64,000 nucleotides of DNA, taken from contig WGLN01000011.1 in assembly GCA_016125555.1 (NCBI GenBank), positions 1-64,000 on the forward strand, given 5' to 3'. The stretch is from Porphyrobacter sp. (GTDB taxonomy: Bacteria; Pseudomonadota; Alphaproteobacteria; Sphingomonadales; Sphingomonadaceae). The notes beneath the pieces are model-generated. The model was not told the origin of the DNA. It did not search any database and worked only from the letters and a program-made list of their open reading frames with translations. This document shows, piece after piece, positions 17,097-25,737 of this stretch; position 1 is the first letter of the stretch, and every line of letters starts with the position of its first letter. A program made the translations under genes and the position numbers.

Positions 17097-18218
17097 TCAA
17101 TAGCGGCGGCTTGCGATGGCCGCGCCTTCGGCCAGCGCGGCAAGCTTGGCCCAGACGATTTCGGGGTCGAGCGCATTGCTGCCCGCATGCACCGAGAAGC
17201 CGCAATCGACCCCGGCCATGATCCGCTCGGCGCCCAGCAGGTTGGCATAGCGACCGATGCGCTGGGCAACGAGGTCGGGGTGCTCGATATAGGGGCTCTG
17301 CGGCTCGATCATGCCGGGGCACAGGATCTTGTCCTCGGGCAGAGGGTGGTCCTCGAAGAAGGCGAATTCGTGCGCGTGGCGGGGGTTGGCGCCTTCGAGC
17401 AGCACGGTGCGCGGCTTGGCGGTCCACACGATGTCGGCGATTTCGCCCAGCGCCACGTCGCAGTGGTGCGGACCCGGATAATTGCCCCAGCACAGGTGCA
17501 TCCGCAGCTGCTCTGCGGGGATGTTCTGCAAGGCATGATTGAGCGCGGCGATGTTCATGCCGATGCGCTTGCGGAACTCCTGCGTGGAAAGGTGCGTGAA
17601 CTGCACGTGGCGCCCCATGGCGAGGTCGGGGCAGTCGACCTGCAGGGTGATCCCGGCGGCGGCGATCGTCTCGTATTCGTGGCGCAGCCCTTCGGCGAGG
17701 GCAAAGACATATTCCTCGTCGCTGGCATAGTACTGGTTGGGGAAGAACAGCGCGGTCACGCCGGGGGAAGCGGCGGACATGAAGGTCCCGTGGCCATTCG
17801 CCAGCCGCTTGAGGCGTTCCGCATCGATGCGCGGGGCGTCCATGTCGATCACGGCGATGGGCGCGGTGCAGGCAGGCGCGGAGCGTTTGGCGCGGCCCTT
17901 GTTGCCGAACACCTGTGCCTTGGCGCCGGGGAAGGCCTCGAGGTCGGCGAACTCGTACTGCCCGGCCTCGCCCCCGAAGCCCGACAGGCGGTGCTTGATA
18001 TAGGTGGCGTAGGAGGGCTTGGACTGCTCGCCGTCGTTGACGATGTCGATCCCGGCCGCGATCTGGCGCTTGATGACATAGGCGGTGGCCTCCTCCACCG
18101 CGGCATCGAAGGTGGCCTCGTCGACCGGCTCGCCGCCTTCGCGGGCGAAGACGAGGTCGAGCAGGGCTTCCGGGCGTGGCAGGCTGCCGACGTGGGTGGT
18201 CAGAATGCGGGCGGTCAT
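17097..18218 (-). CDS. cobalamin-independent methionine synthase II family protein (MetE C-terminal-like, single domain)
   Basis: The 373-residue protein corresponds to the catalytic half of MetE or epoxyalkane:CoM transferase. It has TTHVGSLPRP at the start, NDGEQSKPSY, the zinc ligands in MHLCWG (His and Cys near residues 239-241) and a third Cys at residue 339 in GVDCGFSV. The N-terminal half of true MetE is missing, so it probably transfers to or from a thiol in a catabolic setting. It overlaps the hydrolase gene by ATGA (18215-18218) and is the last gene of the receptor-led minus-strand operon. The substrate is unknown. Confidence 0.82.
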   Translation of the reverse strand: MTARILTTHVGSLPRPEALLDLVFAREGGEPVDEATFDAAVEEATAYVIKRQIAAGIDIVNDGEQSKPSYATYIKHRLSGFGGEAGQYEFADLEAFPGAKAQVFGNKGRAKRSAPACTAPIAVIDMDAPRIDAERLKRLANGHGTFMSAASPGVTALFFPNQYYASDEEYVFALAEGLRHEYETIAAAGITLQVDCPDLAMGRHVQFTHLSTQEFRKRIGMNIAALNHALQNIPAEQLRMHLCWGNYPGPHHCDVALGEIADIVWTAKPRTVLLEGANPRHAHEFAFFEDHPLPEDKILCPGMIEPQSPYIEHPDLVAQRIGRYANLLGAERIMAGVDCGFSVHAGSNALDPEIVWAKLAALAEGAAIASRRY

Positions 18219-19048
18219 GGAGCGGGCCTTTTTCCGGGATCGTGGCAGGCGGAGAGGAAATGTGCGGTCAGGGCGGTGAAATCCTGCGGGTTGTCGGCAT
18301 TGGCGAGATGTCCGGCGCGCGCCACCAGCGCATGGCGGCCGCGTGGGACGGCGTCGGCCAGCGCGGCGGCGCAGACGCGGCGCCAGGGCGTGTCGTGCTC
18401 GCCCGCCAGCGCCAGCACCGGCACCGGCAGATGTTCGAGCACCCCGCGCGGCAGGCCCGGCACCTCGGACGGGGCAAGGAGATCCCGACCGCCGTAGTCG
18501 GCGAGCATCGCCGCGGCGAGCGCGCGCGCCTCGGGGGTGTGGGTGCGCATCAGCGGGTGGCGTTCCCAGTCGCGGCGCATCGCCGCCATGTCGCCGGCCG
18601 CCGCCAGCGCGCGGTAGGCTTCGAGGTCGATCGTCTCGTCGCGCGGCACGAGGCAGGGCAGCGGCGCGCCCGAGACGACGAGCCCGGTCAGACGCGCGGA
18701 GAACTTGCGCGCGACATCGAGCGCGATCACCGCGCCCTGCGACAGGCCGACCAGCGCGAAACGGTCGAAGTCGAGGAAGTCGGCGAGCGCAATCACGTCC
18801 TCCGCCTCGCGCGCAAGATCGGGCGGGGCGGTGGAGGCGCCGCAGCCGCGCCGGTCGGGCATCACCAGCAGGAATTGGCCCGCGAGTCCCGCGATCTGCG
18901 GCTCCCACATGCGGGCATCGAGCGTCCAGCCGTGGAGCAGGATGACGGGCGGGCCGTCTCCCGCCAGGGCGAAGCGCAACCGGCCGCCCGGCACGCCGAC
19001 CTCGCCCGGCCAGATGCCCTCGCTCTCGGGGGAAGGGGCGGCAAGCAT
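18215..19048 (-). CDS. alpha/beta hydrolase (3-oxoadipate enol-lactonase-like)
   Basis: The 277-residue protein has LLHGWTLDARMW, PDRRGCGAS, the nucleophile elbow GLSQGAVIAL, GEHDTPW and the His in ARAGHLANADNP. This resembles the enol-lactonase and C-C bond hydrolase group found in aromatic degradation. It lies in the cluster with WrbA, a VOC protein, the MetE-C-like enzyme and a TonB receptor, so a lactone or ester intermediate is a reasonable but unproven substrate. Confidence 0.8.
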   Translation of the reverse strand: MLAAPSPESEGIWPGEVGVPGGRLRFALAGDGPPVILLHGWTLDARMWEPQIAGLAGQFLLVMPDRRGCGASTAPPDLAREAEDVIALADFLDFDRFALVGLSQGAVIALDVARKFSARLTGLVVSGAPLPCLVPRDETIDLEAYRALAAAGDMAAMRRDWERHPLMRTHTPEARALAAAMLADYGGRDLLAPSEVPGLPRGVLEHLPVPVLALAGEHDTPWRRVCAAALADAVPRGRHALVARAGHLANADNPQDFTALTAHFLSACHDPGKRPAP

Positions 19049-19071
19049 GAGCCTCGGGCGCCCCCCGCGCC

Positions 19072-19617
19072 TCAGGCCGCTTCGGCGGAGCGGAACGGGT
19101 TGTTGTTGTGGTGATCGCCCGCCAGCCAGCGCTTGAGCTCGGCGTGCGCACTCGCGCGGCGCTCGGCATCGAGCGGCGCGGCGCGCGGATCGTCGCAGGT
19201 GAACTCAAGGATCATCCCGTTGGGGTCGGTGACGTAGAGCGAGCGGCAATAGCCGTGTTCGAGCACATAGGTCTGCGGCTCGGCGATCCCGGCGGCGGCG
19301 ATGCGGCGGGCCAGTTCGGCCTGGCCGTCCGCATCGACGTGCAGCGCGATGTGGATGAACGGGCTGGCCGGCATATCGGGGCCGAATTCGGCCTGATCCT
19401 CGGGATCGGCGAACTGGAAAAAGGCGAGCGCGCTGCCGTCGGCCAGTTCGAAGAAGACGTGACAATAGACGCGCTCCTTGCCGAACAGCTCGTCCTTCTC
19501 GCAATAGGTCGCCATCAGCGGGAAGCCGAGCACGTCCTCGTAGAAGGCGCGGGTCGCCTCGAGGTCCTTGGTGACGTAGGCCGTGTGGTGGAGGCGGTTG
19601 GCGAGGATCTTCTGCAT
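19072..19617 (-). CDS. VOC family protein (extradiol-dioxygenase/glyoxalase-like)
   Basis: The 181-residue protein starts NRLHHTAYVTKDLEATRAFYEDVLGFPL, with the metal-binding His, and has HIALHVDAD and LYVTDPNGMILEFTCDD, giving a second His and the Glu ligand. The metal triad H-H-E is therefore visible, in contrast with the PhnB-like VOC proteins at the left of the window. A GGGAGAGAG stretch precedes ATG 19617. It follows wrbA by 20 bases in the catabolic operon. Confidence 0.83.
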   Translation of the reverse strand: MQKILANRLHHTAYVTKDLEATRAFYEDVLGFPLMATYCEKDELFGKERVYCHVFFELADGSALAFFQFADPEDQAEFGPDMPASPFIHIALHVDADGQAELARRIAAAGIAEPQTYVLEHGYCRSLYVTDPNGMILEFTCDDPRAAPLDAERRASAHAELKRWLAGDHHNNNPFRSAEAA

Positions 19618-19637
19618 TGGCTCTCTCCCTTCGACGG

Positions 19638-20240
19638 TCAGGCCGCGAGCTTCGCGGCGATTTCGGCCACGTGGCGGCCCTGGAAGCGCGCGCCGGCCAG
19701 TTCGTTGTCGGATGGCATCCGGCTGCCGTCGGCGCCTGCCAGCGTGCTCGCGCCGTAAGGCGTGCCGCCGCTGATCTCGCCCATCTCCGCATTGCCCGCG
19801 AAGGTGTAGGGCAGGCCGACGATCACCATGCCGTGATGCAAGAGCGTGGTGTGGAACGAGGTGATGGTGGTCTCCTGCCCGCCGTGCTGGCTGGCGGTGG
19901 AGACGAACACGCTGCCGACCTTGCCGACGAGCTTGTTCTGGAACCACAGCGGCCCGGTCTGATCGAGGAAGTTGCGCATCTGCGCGGCCATGTTGCCGAA
20001 GCGGGTGGGGGTGCCGAAGATGATCGCGTCGTAATTGGCCAGTTCATCCGGGGTCGCGATCGGAGCTGACTGATCGAGCTTCATCCCGGCACCCTTGGCG
20101 ACCGTGTCGGACACCAGCTCGGGCACCCGCTTGATGCTGACCTCGGCTCCGGCGACGCTCCGCGCCCCCTCAGCCACCGCTTCGGCCATCGCCTCGATAT
20201 GGCCATAGCTCGAATAGTACAGCACCAGCACCTTGGTCAT
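19638..20240 (-). CDS. wrbA: NAD(P)H:quinone oxidoreductase type IV (WrbA)
   Basis: The 200-residue flavodoxin-like protein has the WrbA hallmarks: [17 protein letters not shown] for FMN phosphate, [27 protein letters not shown], and [14 protein letters not shown], with the final GMVIVGLPY region. It performs two-electron reduction of quinones with NAD(P)H. It lies 12 bases downstream of the TonB receptor and upstream of the VOC protein, so it likely serves the same pathway, perhaps handling a quinone intermediate. Confidence 0.93.
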   Translation of the reverse strand: MTKVLVLYYSSYGHIEAMAEAVAEGARSVAGAEVSIKRVPELVSDTVAKGAGMKLDQSAPIATPDELANYDAIIFGTPTRFGNMAAQMRNFLDQTGPLWFQNKLVGKVGSVFVSTASQHGGQETTITSFHTTLLHHGMVIVGLPYTFAGNAEMGEISGGTPYGASTLAGADGSRMPSDNELAGARFQGRHVAEIAAKLAA

Positions 20241-20252
20241 GATCTCGCTCTC

Positions 20253-22466
20253 CTAGAACTTGTAGCCGAACTCGACGCCGTAGCGCCGCGGACGCGCGCG
20301 GAACACGAATCCGCCGGGAGAGAACTCGGCGTTGTAGGTTTCGTCAAACAGGTTCTGCGCGAAGGCGGTGACCGAGAAGCCGTCGAAGCTCACGCCCGCG
20401 CGCGCATCGACGATGTCGACCGGCTCGCGCACGGTGGTGTTGAAGGGTTCCCACCAGGTCTTGCCGGTGCGGCGGTAGTCGATCCGCAGCAGCCCATCGA
20501 GCCGGTCCGAAACGGGCCCCGCATACTGCGCGCCGAGGTTGAGCGTGTAGCGCGAGATCTGCGGAGCCTCGTTGCCGATCACGGTCGGATCGGGGAAGTC
20601 CTTGATCTCGCTGTCGGTCACCCCGAGCGCCGCGTTGACGTCGAAATGCGGCGCCAGACGGGCGCTGGCTTCCAGCTCGAAGCCGTTGATGCGGGTGCGC
20701 GGAATGTTGCCGAGGTTCTGGGTCGAGGACTGGGCGAGGAAGACGAAGAAATAGCTGTTCTTCGACAGGGTGGTGTAGGCCGCCCCGGCGAGCCGCACCG
20801 GGCCGAGCTGCGCCTTGGCGCCGACCTCGAAGGTGTCGGCGGTCTCGGCCTGGAAGATGTCGCCCACGCCGACGATCGCGTTGTTGATCGCCTCGGCGCC
20901 CACGCCGGTCTGGTTGAAGCCGCCCGAGCGGAACCCGCGGCTGTAGCTGCTGTAGAGCGTCAGTTCGCGGCTCGGTTCCCAGGTCAGCGTGACCTTGGGC
21001 TGCCAGTCGTCGAACACCGCGGTGCGCACCTCGCCGCTCTGCGCCTGCGGCACGCCCGGAACCACCGGGAGGAAGGCCTGCGGGGTGAGCGTCGTCTGGC
21101 GGCGCCGGTCGCGGTCGTAGCGCAGGGAGGCATCGACCCGCAGCTCGGGGCTGAGCTCGTAGCCGGCATTGGCGAACAGCGCCCAGGCGAAGTTGTCCTG
21201 CCCATCGGCGAGGAAGCTGAACTGCGGGTTGAGCGGGTTGGTCGACGGGGTGCGGTACACCGGGAAGACGCCGTTGCCGGTGTCGATCATGTTGCCGGTG
21301 GAGATGTAGCGCTTGGTGTCGATCAGATAGCCGCCGACCATCCAGTTGAACGGCCCGCCATTCTCCGGCGAAGCCAGCCGCACTTCCTGGCTGAAGGCCT
21401 CGACATCGAGGAACTGGCTCTGGTTGAGGTCGAAGCCGTTGCCCGGACCGAAGATCTGCTCGAACAGGTTGAAGAAGAAGCTGTCCGGGATCGGCAGGAA
21501 GTCGAAGGCGTCGCCGGTCAGGATTTCGCTCAGCGTGTCGTAGGACGACACCGAGGTGAAGACCGCGTTGTCGCCCGCATATTCCACCTTGAGCGACAGG
21601 TTGTAGATGTCGCGGTCGTTCTGGCCGGGGTTGTTGACGCGGACCGGGGCGATGTCGTTCACATCGGCGACGATGTTGTAGTAGAGGCCCTGGGTGCGCA
21701 GCTTGTTGACCGAGCCGCGCAGGTCGAAGGTCAGCCGGTCGGTGGCCTCGACCAGCAGGTTCGCGCGCAGGCTGAAATCCTTCACCGGGTCGGCGTCTTC
21801 ACCAAGGAAGGTGTTGGGAATGAAGCCGTTGGTGTCGTACCAGGAACCGGCGACGCGGAAATAGACGTCGTCCGCCACCGGCCCGCTGACCCCGCCGCGC
21901 AGGAAGTAGCCGAAGCCGTTGTCAATCCCGGCGGTGACATTGCCCTCGAACTGGTCGGTCGGCTTCTTGGTGGTGATGATGATCGCCCCGCCGATGGCGT
22001 TGCGACCATAGAGGCCGCCCTGCGGCCCCTTGAGCACCTCGATCTGCTCGATGTCGAACAGGTCCTGGTTGAACTGCGCGGGGTTCACCTGCTGCACGCC
22101 GTCGACGATCACCGCGACCGAGGGTTCGGAATTGCGGTTCTGGGTGATCCCGCGGATGATGACGAAGGCGTTGCCCGCGTTCTGCGTCTCCACGAGGTTG
22201 ACGTTGGGGGTGAGCGCGATGAAGTCGGCCGGACGCTCGATCCCGGCGTTCTCGATCGCTTTCGAATCGAAGGCGGTGATCGCGGCCGGCGTATCCTGAA
22301 GATTCTCCTCGCGGCGCAGGCCGGTGACGATGATGCCCCTATCCTCGCCGGCGTCCTCGCCGGTGGCCGGCGCTGCGGCGCTATCCTGCGCGCTGAGCGG
22401 GGCTGCGGCGAGCGTGGCGGCGGCCAGCGCAACGGTGCTGACGAGCTTCGAGCCCGAAAACTGCAT
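20253..22466 (-). CDS. TonB-dependent receptor (first gene of the IclR-linked operon)
   Basis: The 737-residue outer-membrane protein has a signal peptide ending near PLSAQ, a TonB-box-like IIVTGLR, and a plug with RGITQNRNSEPSVAVIVDGV and EVLKGPQGGLYGRNAIGGAI. The barrel closes with a C-terminal Phe (YGVEFGYKF). It belongs to the sphingomonad receptor group used for aromatic or other small hydrophobic compounds rather than the larger glycan type at 30948. It leads an operon with wrbA, VOC, hydrolase and MetE-C-like genes. The promoter at 22521-22549 carries the tandem TTCG-N5-CGAA operator. Confidence 0.9.
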   Translation of the reverse strand: MQFSGSKLVSTVALAAATLAAAPLSAQDSAAAPATGEDAGEDRGIIVTGLRREENLQDTPAAITAFDSKAIENAGIERPADFIALTPNVNLVETQNAGNAFVIIRGITQNRNSEPSVAVIVDGVQQVNPAQFNQDLFDIEQIEVLKGPQGGLYGRNAIGGAIIITTKKPTDQFEGNVTAGIDNGFGYFLRGGVSGPVADDVYFRVAGSWYDTNGFIPNTFLGEDADPVKDFSLRANLLVEATDRLTFDLRGSVNKLRTQGLYYNIVADVNDIAPVRVNNPGQNDRDIYNLSLKVEYAGDNAVFTSVSSYDTLSEILTGDAFDFLPIPDSFFFNLFEQIFGPGNGFDLNQSQFLDVEAFSQEVRLASPENGGPFNWMVGGYLIDTKRYISTGNMIDTGNGVFPVYRTPSTNPLNPQFSFLADGQDNFAWALFANAGYELSPELRVDASLRYDRDRRRQTTLTPQAFLPVVPGVPQAQSGEVRTAVFDDWQPKVTLTWEPSRELTLYSSYSRGFRSGGFNQTGVGAEAINNAIVGVGDIFQAETADTFEVGAKAQLGPVRLAGAAYTTLSKNSYFFVFLAQSSTQNLGNIPRTRINGFELEASARLAPHFDVNAALGVTDSEIKDFPDPTVIGNEAPQISRYTLNLGAQYAGPVSDRLDGLLRIDYRRTGKTWWEPFNTTVREPVDIVDARAGVSFDGFSVTAFAQNLFDETYNAEFSPGGFVFRARPRRYGVEFGYKF

Positions 22467-22520
22467 AGATCTCTCCCCTGTCGGCGCCGTGCGCCTCTTT
22501 CGGTCCCCTCCGAAGCCTCT

Positions 22521-22563
22521 CGTTTATGGGCTTCGCAATGCGAAGTCAACTTCGATATGCGAA
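22521..22563 (-). promoter_or_regulatory. receptor promoter with tandem IclR-type operator
   Basis: Minus-strand -35 TTGACT (22544-22549) and -10 TAAACG (22521-22526) are 17 bases apart. One TTCG-N5-CGAA unit (22532-22544) fills the spacer and a second (22551-22563) lies just upstream, 6 bases away. The first is part of the near-perfect palindrome CTTCGCAATGCGAAG. The same two-unit arrangement with identical spacing occurs at 24705. The remaining bases up to the iclR stop at 22700 show no other feature. Confidence 0.7.
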
Positions 22564-22699
22564 AACTGTGCGCGCTGTGTCCGCGCAGCCACGCAAGCCA
22601 AGTGCCTGCCCGTGCCCCCCTCTGGAGGCGGGTGGATGGGGGCTAGGCCCGGTTCGGTGGCGGTTTGGCAGGCGGCGGGGCGGGCTCTCGCCGGCCCGT

Positions 22700-23515
22700 T
22701 CAGGGCTTCAGCGAAGCTTCCAGCGCAGGCCAGCGCCGCAAGGACGCTTCGATCTCGCCGGCAGCCGCCCGCAGCAATGGCAGGCGGGTGCGGACCAGCT
22801 CGTCCTGCGAGATGCGGGTGGTGGAGGTCGAACAATTGATCGCGGCGATCACGCGCCGTCCGGGCCCGAACACCGGCACCGCGACCGAGACGATCCCGTA
22901 GTCGAGCTCGTCGAGCGCGGAATCGTAGCCGCGATCCGCCACCAGCGCGAGCCGTTGCGAAAGCGCTGGACCGTCGGTGACGGTGCGTTCGGTGAAGCGC
23001 TGGAACGGGGCCCGCGTCACCAGATCGGCGCGCTCCGGCTCGGGCAGGTTGGCGGCCAGCGCCTTCCCCAGCGAGGTGGCATGGAAGGGAAAGCGGGTGC
23101 CGACATTGGCCGCGACGCGGAACCGCCGGTCGGTCGAGACGTGCGCGACGTAAAGGATCTCCGCCCCCGACAGCACCGCCAGGCTGGCGCTGTCCCCGGT
23201 CTGGTCGCGCACCGCCTGCAGGGGCGGCAGGACGACCTGCTCGATCTGCATCGAGGCGAGATAGGCCGAGCCGATCGTCAGCACCGCCGGTCGCAGCAGG
23301 AACTTGCGCTCGTGCTGGCCGACATAGCCCAGTTCGACCAGCGTCTTGAGGCAGCGTCGCGCCACCGCCGGGGGAAGCGCGGTGCGCGCCGCGACCTCGC
23401 TCAGGGTCATTTCCGGATGGTCCTCGTCGAAGGCCTTGAGGACCCTCAGGCCGCGCTCGAGGGTGGACAGGAACTCCGGGTCCTTGGGCGAGGCGTCAGC
23501 CCCTTCGTATCCCAT
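22700..23515 (-). CDS. IclR family transcriptional regulator (PcaR/PobR-like)
   Basis: The 271-residue protein has the winged helix (FLSTLERGLRVLKAFDEDHPEMTLSEVAARTALPPAVARRCLKTL) and the IclR ligand domain with SLGKALAANLPEPE and AINCSTSTTRIS. It is of the beta-ketoadipate regulator group (PcaR/PobR type). ATG 23515 overlaps the CoA-transferase end by 20 bases, so both are on one transcript starting at the 24705 operator. The regulator thus likely controls itself, the CoA-transferase, the citryl-CoA-lyase-like gene and the receptor operon. The inducer is unknown. Confidence 0.88.
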   Translation of the reverse strand: MGYEGADASPKDPEFLSTLERGLRVLKAFDEDHPEMTLSEVAARTALPPAVARRCLKTLVELGYVGQHERKFLLRPAVLTIGSAYLASMQIEQVVLPPLQAVRDQTGDSASLAVLSGAEILYVAHVSTDRRFRVAANVGTRFPFHATSLGKALAANLPEPERADLVTRAPFQRFTERTVTDGPALSQRLALVADRGYDSALDELDYGIVSVAVPVFGPGRRVIAAINCSTSTTRISQDELVRTRLPLLRAAAGEIEASLRRWPALEASLKP

Positions 23516-24656
23516 GCTGCGGCCTTTCGATGCTGCGGCGGATGTCCGCGTCGTCGCGTCCCAATACGGGCGGAGCGGTGACGCTGTCCATCCGCTCGCC
23601 ATCGAAGCTGAGCGGAAAACGGATGGTGCGGAAAGGTCCGTGCGGGCCATCGGGGTCGGTCACCGCGATCCCGAGCGCCTCGGCCTGCGGGCTCTCCAGC
23701 ACCTCGGCGGAGGTGTGGACCGGCGAATTGGGCACCTCGAGCCGGGTCAGATCGTCGGCCCATTCGTCGCGCGGGCGCGTGGCGAAGATGGGGCTGAGGA
23801 AGGCGACGACGTCCTCGTAATGGTCGATCCGCGCCTCGCGGCTCGCGAAGGCGGGCAGCGCGAGCATGTCGGGCCGGCCGACGGCGGTGGCGAGGTTCTC
23901 CCAGAACTTGGGCGGCGAGGACATGTGCAGCGCGATCCACTGCCCGTCCGAACATGCGAAGACGTAGCTTTGCGAGACGTGCGGACGCGAATATGGCCCC
24001 ATCACCTCGTCGGCGGAGAGCAGGTGGGTGAAATCATCGAGATTGAAGTGGCACATGGCCTCGAACATCGAAGTCTCGACCAGGCGGCCCTTGCCGGTCG
24101 CGTGACGTTCGTTGAGCGCGGCGAGGATGCCCAATGCGGTGTAGAAGCCGGTCATCGCATCGGCGATCGCCGGTCCGACGACGCGCGGGTGCTGCGGATT
24201 GACGAGCAGTCGCAGGAAGCCGCTGGCCGCCTGCGCGACGGTGTCGAAGGCGGGGCGGTCGCGGTCCGGCCCCTCGCTGCCGAAGCCCGAGATCGAGGCG
24301 TAGACCAGCCGCGGGTTGATCGCCTGGAGCCGCGCCGCATCGACATTCAGCCGGGCGGCGACGCCGGGGCGGAAGTTCTGGATGAACACGTCGGCGTCCT
24401 CGACCAGCCGGTCGAGCACCGCGAGATCTTCGGGGTTCTTGGGGTCGATCGTGATCGAGCGCTTGTTCCGGTTGTAGGTCTGGAAGTGCGGCGAATAGAG
24501 CCCGCCCTTGAAGTTGCGGAAGGGATCGCCGCTGCCGGGCTGTTCGACCTTGATGACCTCCGCGCCCATGTCGGCAAGCAGCATCCCGGCCGCCGGGCCG
24601 GTGATGAAGGTCCCCATTTCGAGCACGGTAACACCCGCCAATGGCCGAGCCGTCAT
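23496..24656 (-). CDS. CaiB/BaiF family CoA-transferase (class III)
   Basis: The protein of 386 residues has the class III CoA-transferase pattern: PLAGVTVLEMGTFITGPAAGMLLADMGAEVIKVEQPGSGDPFR, NRNKRSITIDPKN, the catalytic-Asp region ADVFIQNFRPGVAARL and YASISGFGSEGPDRDRPAFD. It moves CoA between carboxylic acids without a free thioester acid anhydride. The start is ATG 24656, with 24665 as an alternative. It is divergent from the citryl-CoA-lyase-like gene, suggesting activation of an acid that this protein then cleaves or rearranges. Confidence 0.87.
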   Translation of the reverse strand: MTARPLAGVTVLEMGTFITGPAAGMLLADMGAEVIKVEQPGSGDPFRNFKGGLYSPHFQTYNRNKRSITIDPKNPEDLAVLDRLVEDADVFIQNFRPGVAARLNVDAARLQAINPRLVYASISGFGSEGPDRDRPAFDTVAQAASGFLRLLVNPQHPRVVGPAIADAMTGFYTALGILAALNERHATGKGRLVETSMFEAMCHFNLDDFTHLLSADEVMGPYSRPHVSQSYVFACSDGQWIALHMSSPPKFWENLATAVGRPDMLALPAFASREARIDHYEDVVAFLSPIFATRPRDEWADDLTRLEVPNSPVHTSAEVLESPQAEALGIAVTDPDGPHGPFRTIRFPLSFDGERMDSVTAPPVLGRDDADIRRSIERPQHGIRRG

Positions 24657-24704
24657 CCAACACATCCCATCTGCTTGCCTTGTAGGAGTTGGAACCCTAT
24701 ATTC

Positions 24705-24736
24705 TTCGCATACCGAAATCAACTTCGAATAACGAA
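24705..24736. promoter_or_regulatory. tandem IclR-type operator between CoA-transferase and citryl-CoA-lyase-like genes
   Basis: Two units, TTCG-N5-CGAA at 24705-24717 and at 24724-24736, are 6 bases apart, with ATCAAC between them. This is the same layout as at 22532-22563, where the linker is GTCAAC. On the minus strand TTGATT (a -35 candidate) lies in the linker, as in the other site. The site ends 11 bases before the ATG of the plus-strand gene, so binding would affect both genes. Confidence 0.7.
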
Positions 24737-24747
24737 AAGGAGCGCCC

Positions 24748-25527
24748 ATGCGCATCGGCAAGCAGGATAACGCCGTCACCGCGATCTGCACCTCGGATGC
24801 GACGAGCATCACGGTGCGCGGGATGGATCTGTGCTCCGAGGTGATCGGTCATGTCGATTTCACCAGCTATTTCTGGCTGCTGGTGACCGGCACCATGCCT
24901 TCAGCGCCGCAGAAGGCGCTGGCCGACGCAGTGCTTTGCGCGATTGCCGAGCATGGCCTCGTGCCGTCGGTCGTCGCCACCCGCATGACCTATGCCGCCG
25001 CGCCCGAGGCGTTTCACGGCGCGGTCGCCGCAGGGCTGCTCGGCTGCGGATCGGTGGTGCTGGGCAGTGCCGAGGTGGCCGGGCGCTTCTATGCGCAGGT
25101 GGTCGCCGAGGCCGAGGGCGGCGACGAAGCCGCCACCGCCATCGCCGCCGTCAAGGCGCTGCGGGCCGAGAAGAAGGCGATCCCCGGCTTCGGCCACCCC
25201 CAGCACTCGGGCGGCGATCCGCGCGCCCACCGCCTGCTGGCGCTGGCGAAGGAGCACGGGATGGAAGGCAAGCACATCGCCATGCTGCGCACCATCGAGC
25301 GCGTGCTGCCCGAGGCGATCGGGCGCGAACTGCCGATCAACGTCAACGGCGCGATTCCGGCGGTGATGCTCGACGCGGGCTTCCCGCTCGCGGCGCTGAA
25401 AGGCATCTCGCTGCTCGCCCGCACCGCCAGCCTGATCGCCCACCTGCAGGAGGAAACCGAGCGGCCGATCGGTTTCATCATGTCGGGCGCGGCCGCGGAG
25501 CGGATTGGTTTCGACGGCGAGGGGTAG
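24748..25527 (+). CDS. citryl-CoA-lyase / citrate-synthase-like protein (short form)
   Basis: The 259-residue protein is a short citrate synthase homologue. FHGAVAAGLLGCGS corresponds to the first active-site His region and IPGFGHPQHSGGDPRA to the second (His320 of the pig enzyme). The position of the catalytic Asp (NVDF in citrate synthases) reads NVNG, so Asp appears replaced by Asn. It lacks the N-terminal half of the large domain. An AAAAGGAG lies before ATG 24748. The role is probably cleavage or formation of a CoA thioester together with the CaiB-like enzyme; the product is unknown. Confidence 0.78.
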   Translation: MRIGKQDNAVTAICTSDATSITVRGMDLCSEVIGHVDFTSYFWLLVTGTMPSAPQKALADAVLCAIAEHGLVPSVVATRMTYAAAPEAFHGAVAAGLLGCGSVVLGSAEVAGRFYAQVVAEAEGGDEAATAIAAVKALRAEKKAIPGFGHPQHSGGDPRAHRLLALAKEHGMEGKHIAMLRTIERVLPEAIGRELPINVNGAIPAVMLDAGFPLAALKGISLLARTASLIAHLQEETERPIGFIMSGAAAERIGFDGEG

Positions 25528-25737
25528 TCCGCGCCTGCGCCACCAGTGTCGCAAGCCCCTTCGAGCCGCCCATGGCCTTCCGCTCGATCTATCGGGGCAC
25601 CCGGCTCGATTGTCCGCGTCGATCAGGCGCTGCGCCAAGGCGCCACGGGGCACCGCTTCGGAGCCGGTGCGCTGGCGGCAGAAGCACTCTGCCCTCCACG
25701 ACCGGCCCCGAAGCGGATCACTTCCCGCGCAAGCGGA

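Noticed and set aside
20199..22646. 815-residue open frame antisense to the TonB receptor
   Set aside because: High-GC third positions leave long open frames opposite real genes. The translation has no domain, and the receptor on the other strand is complete.
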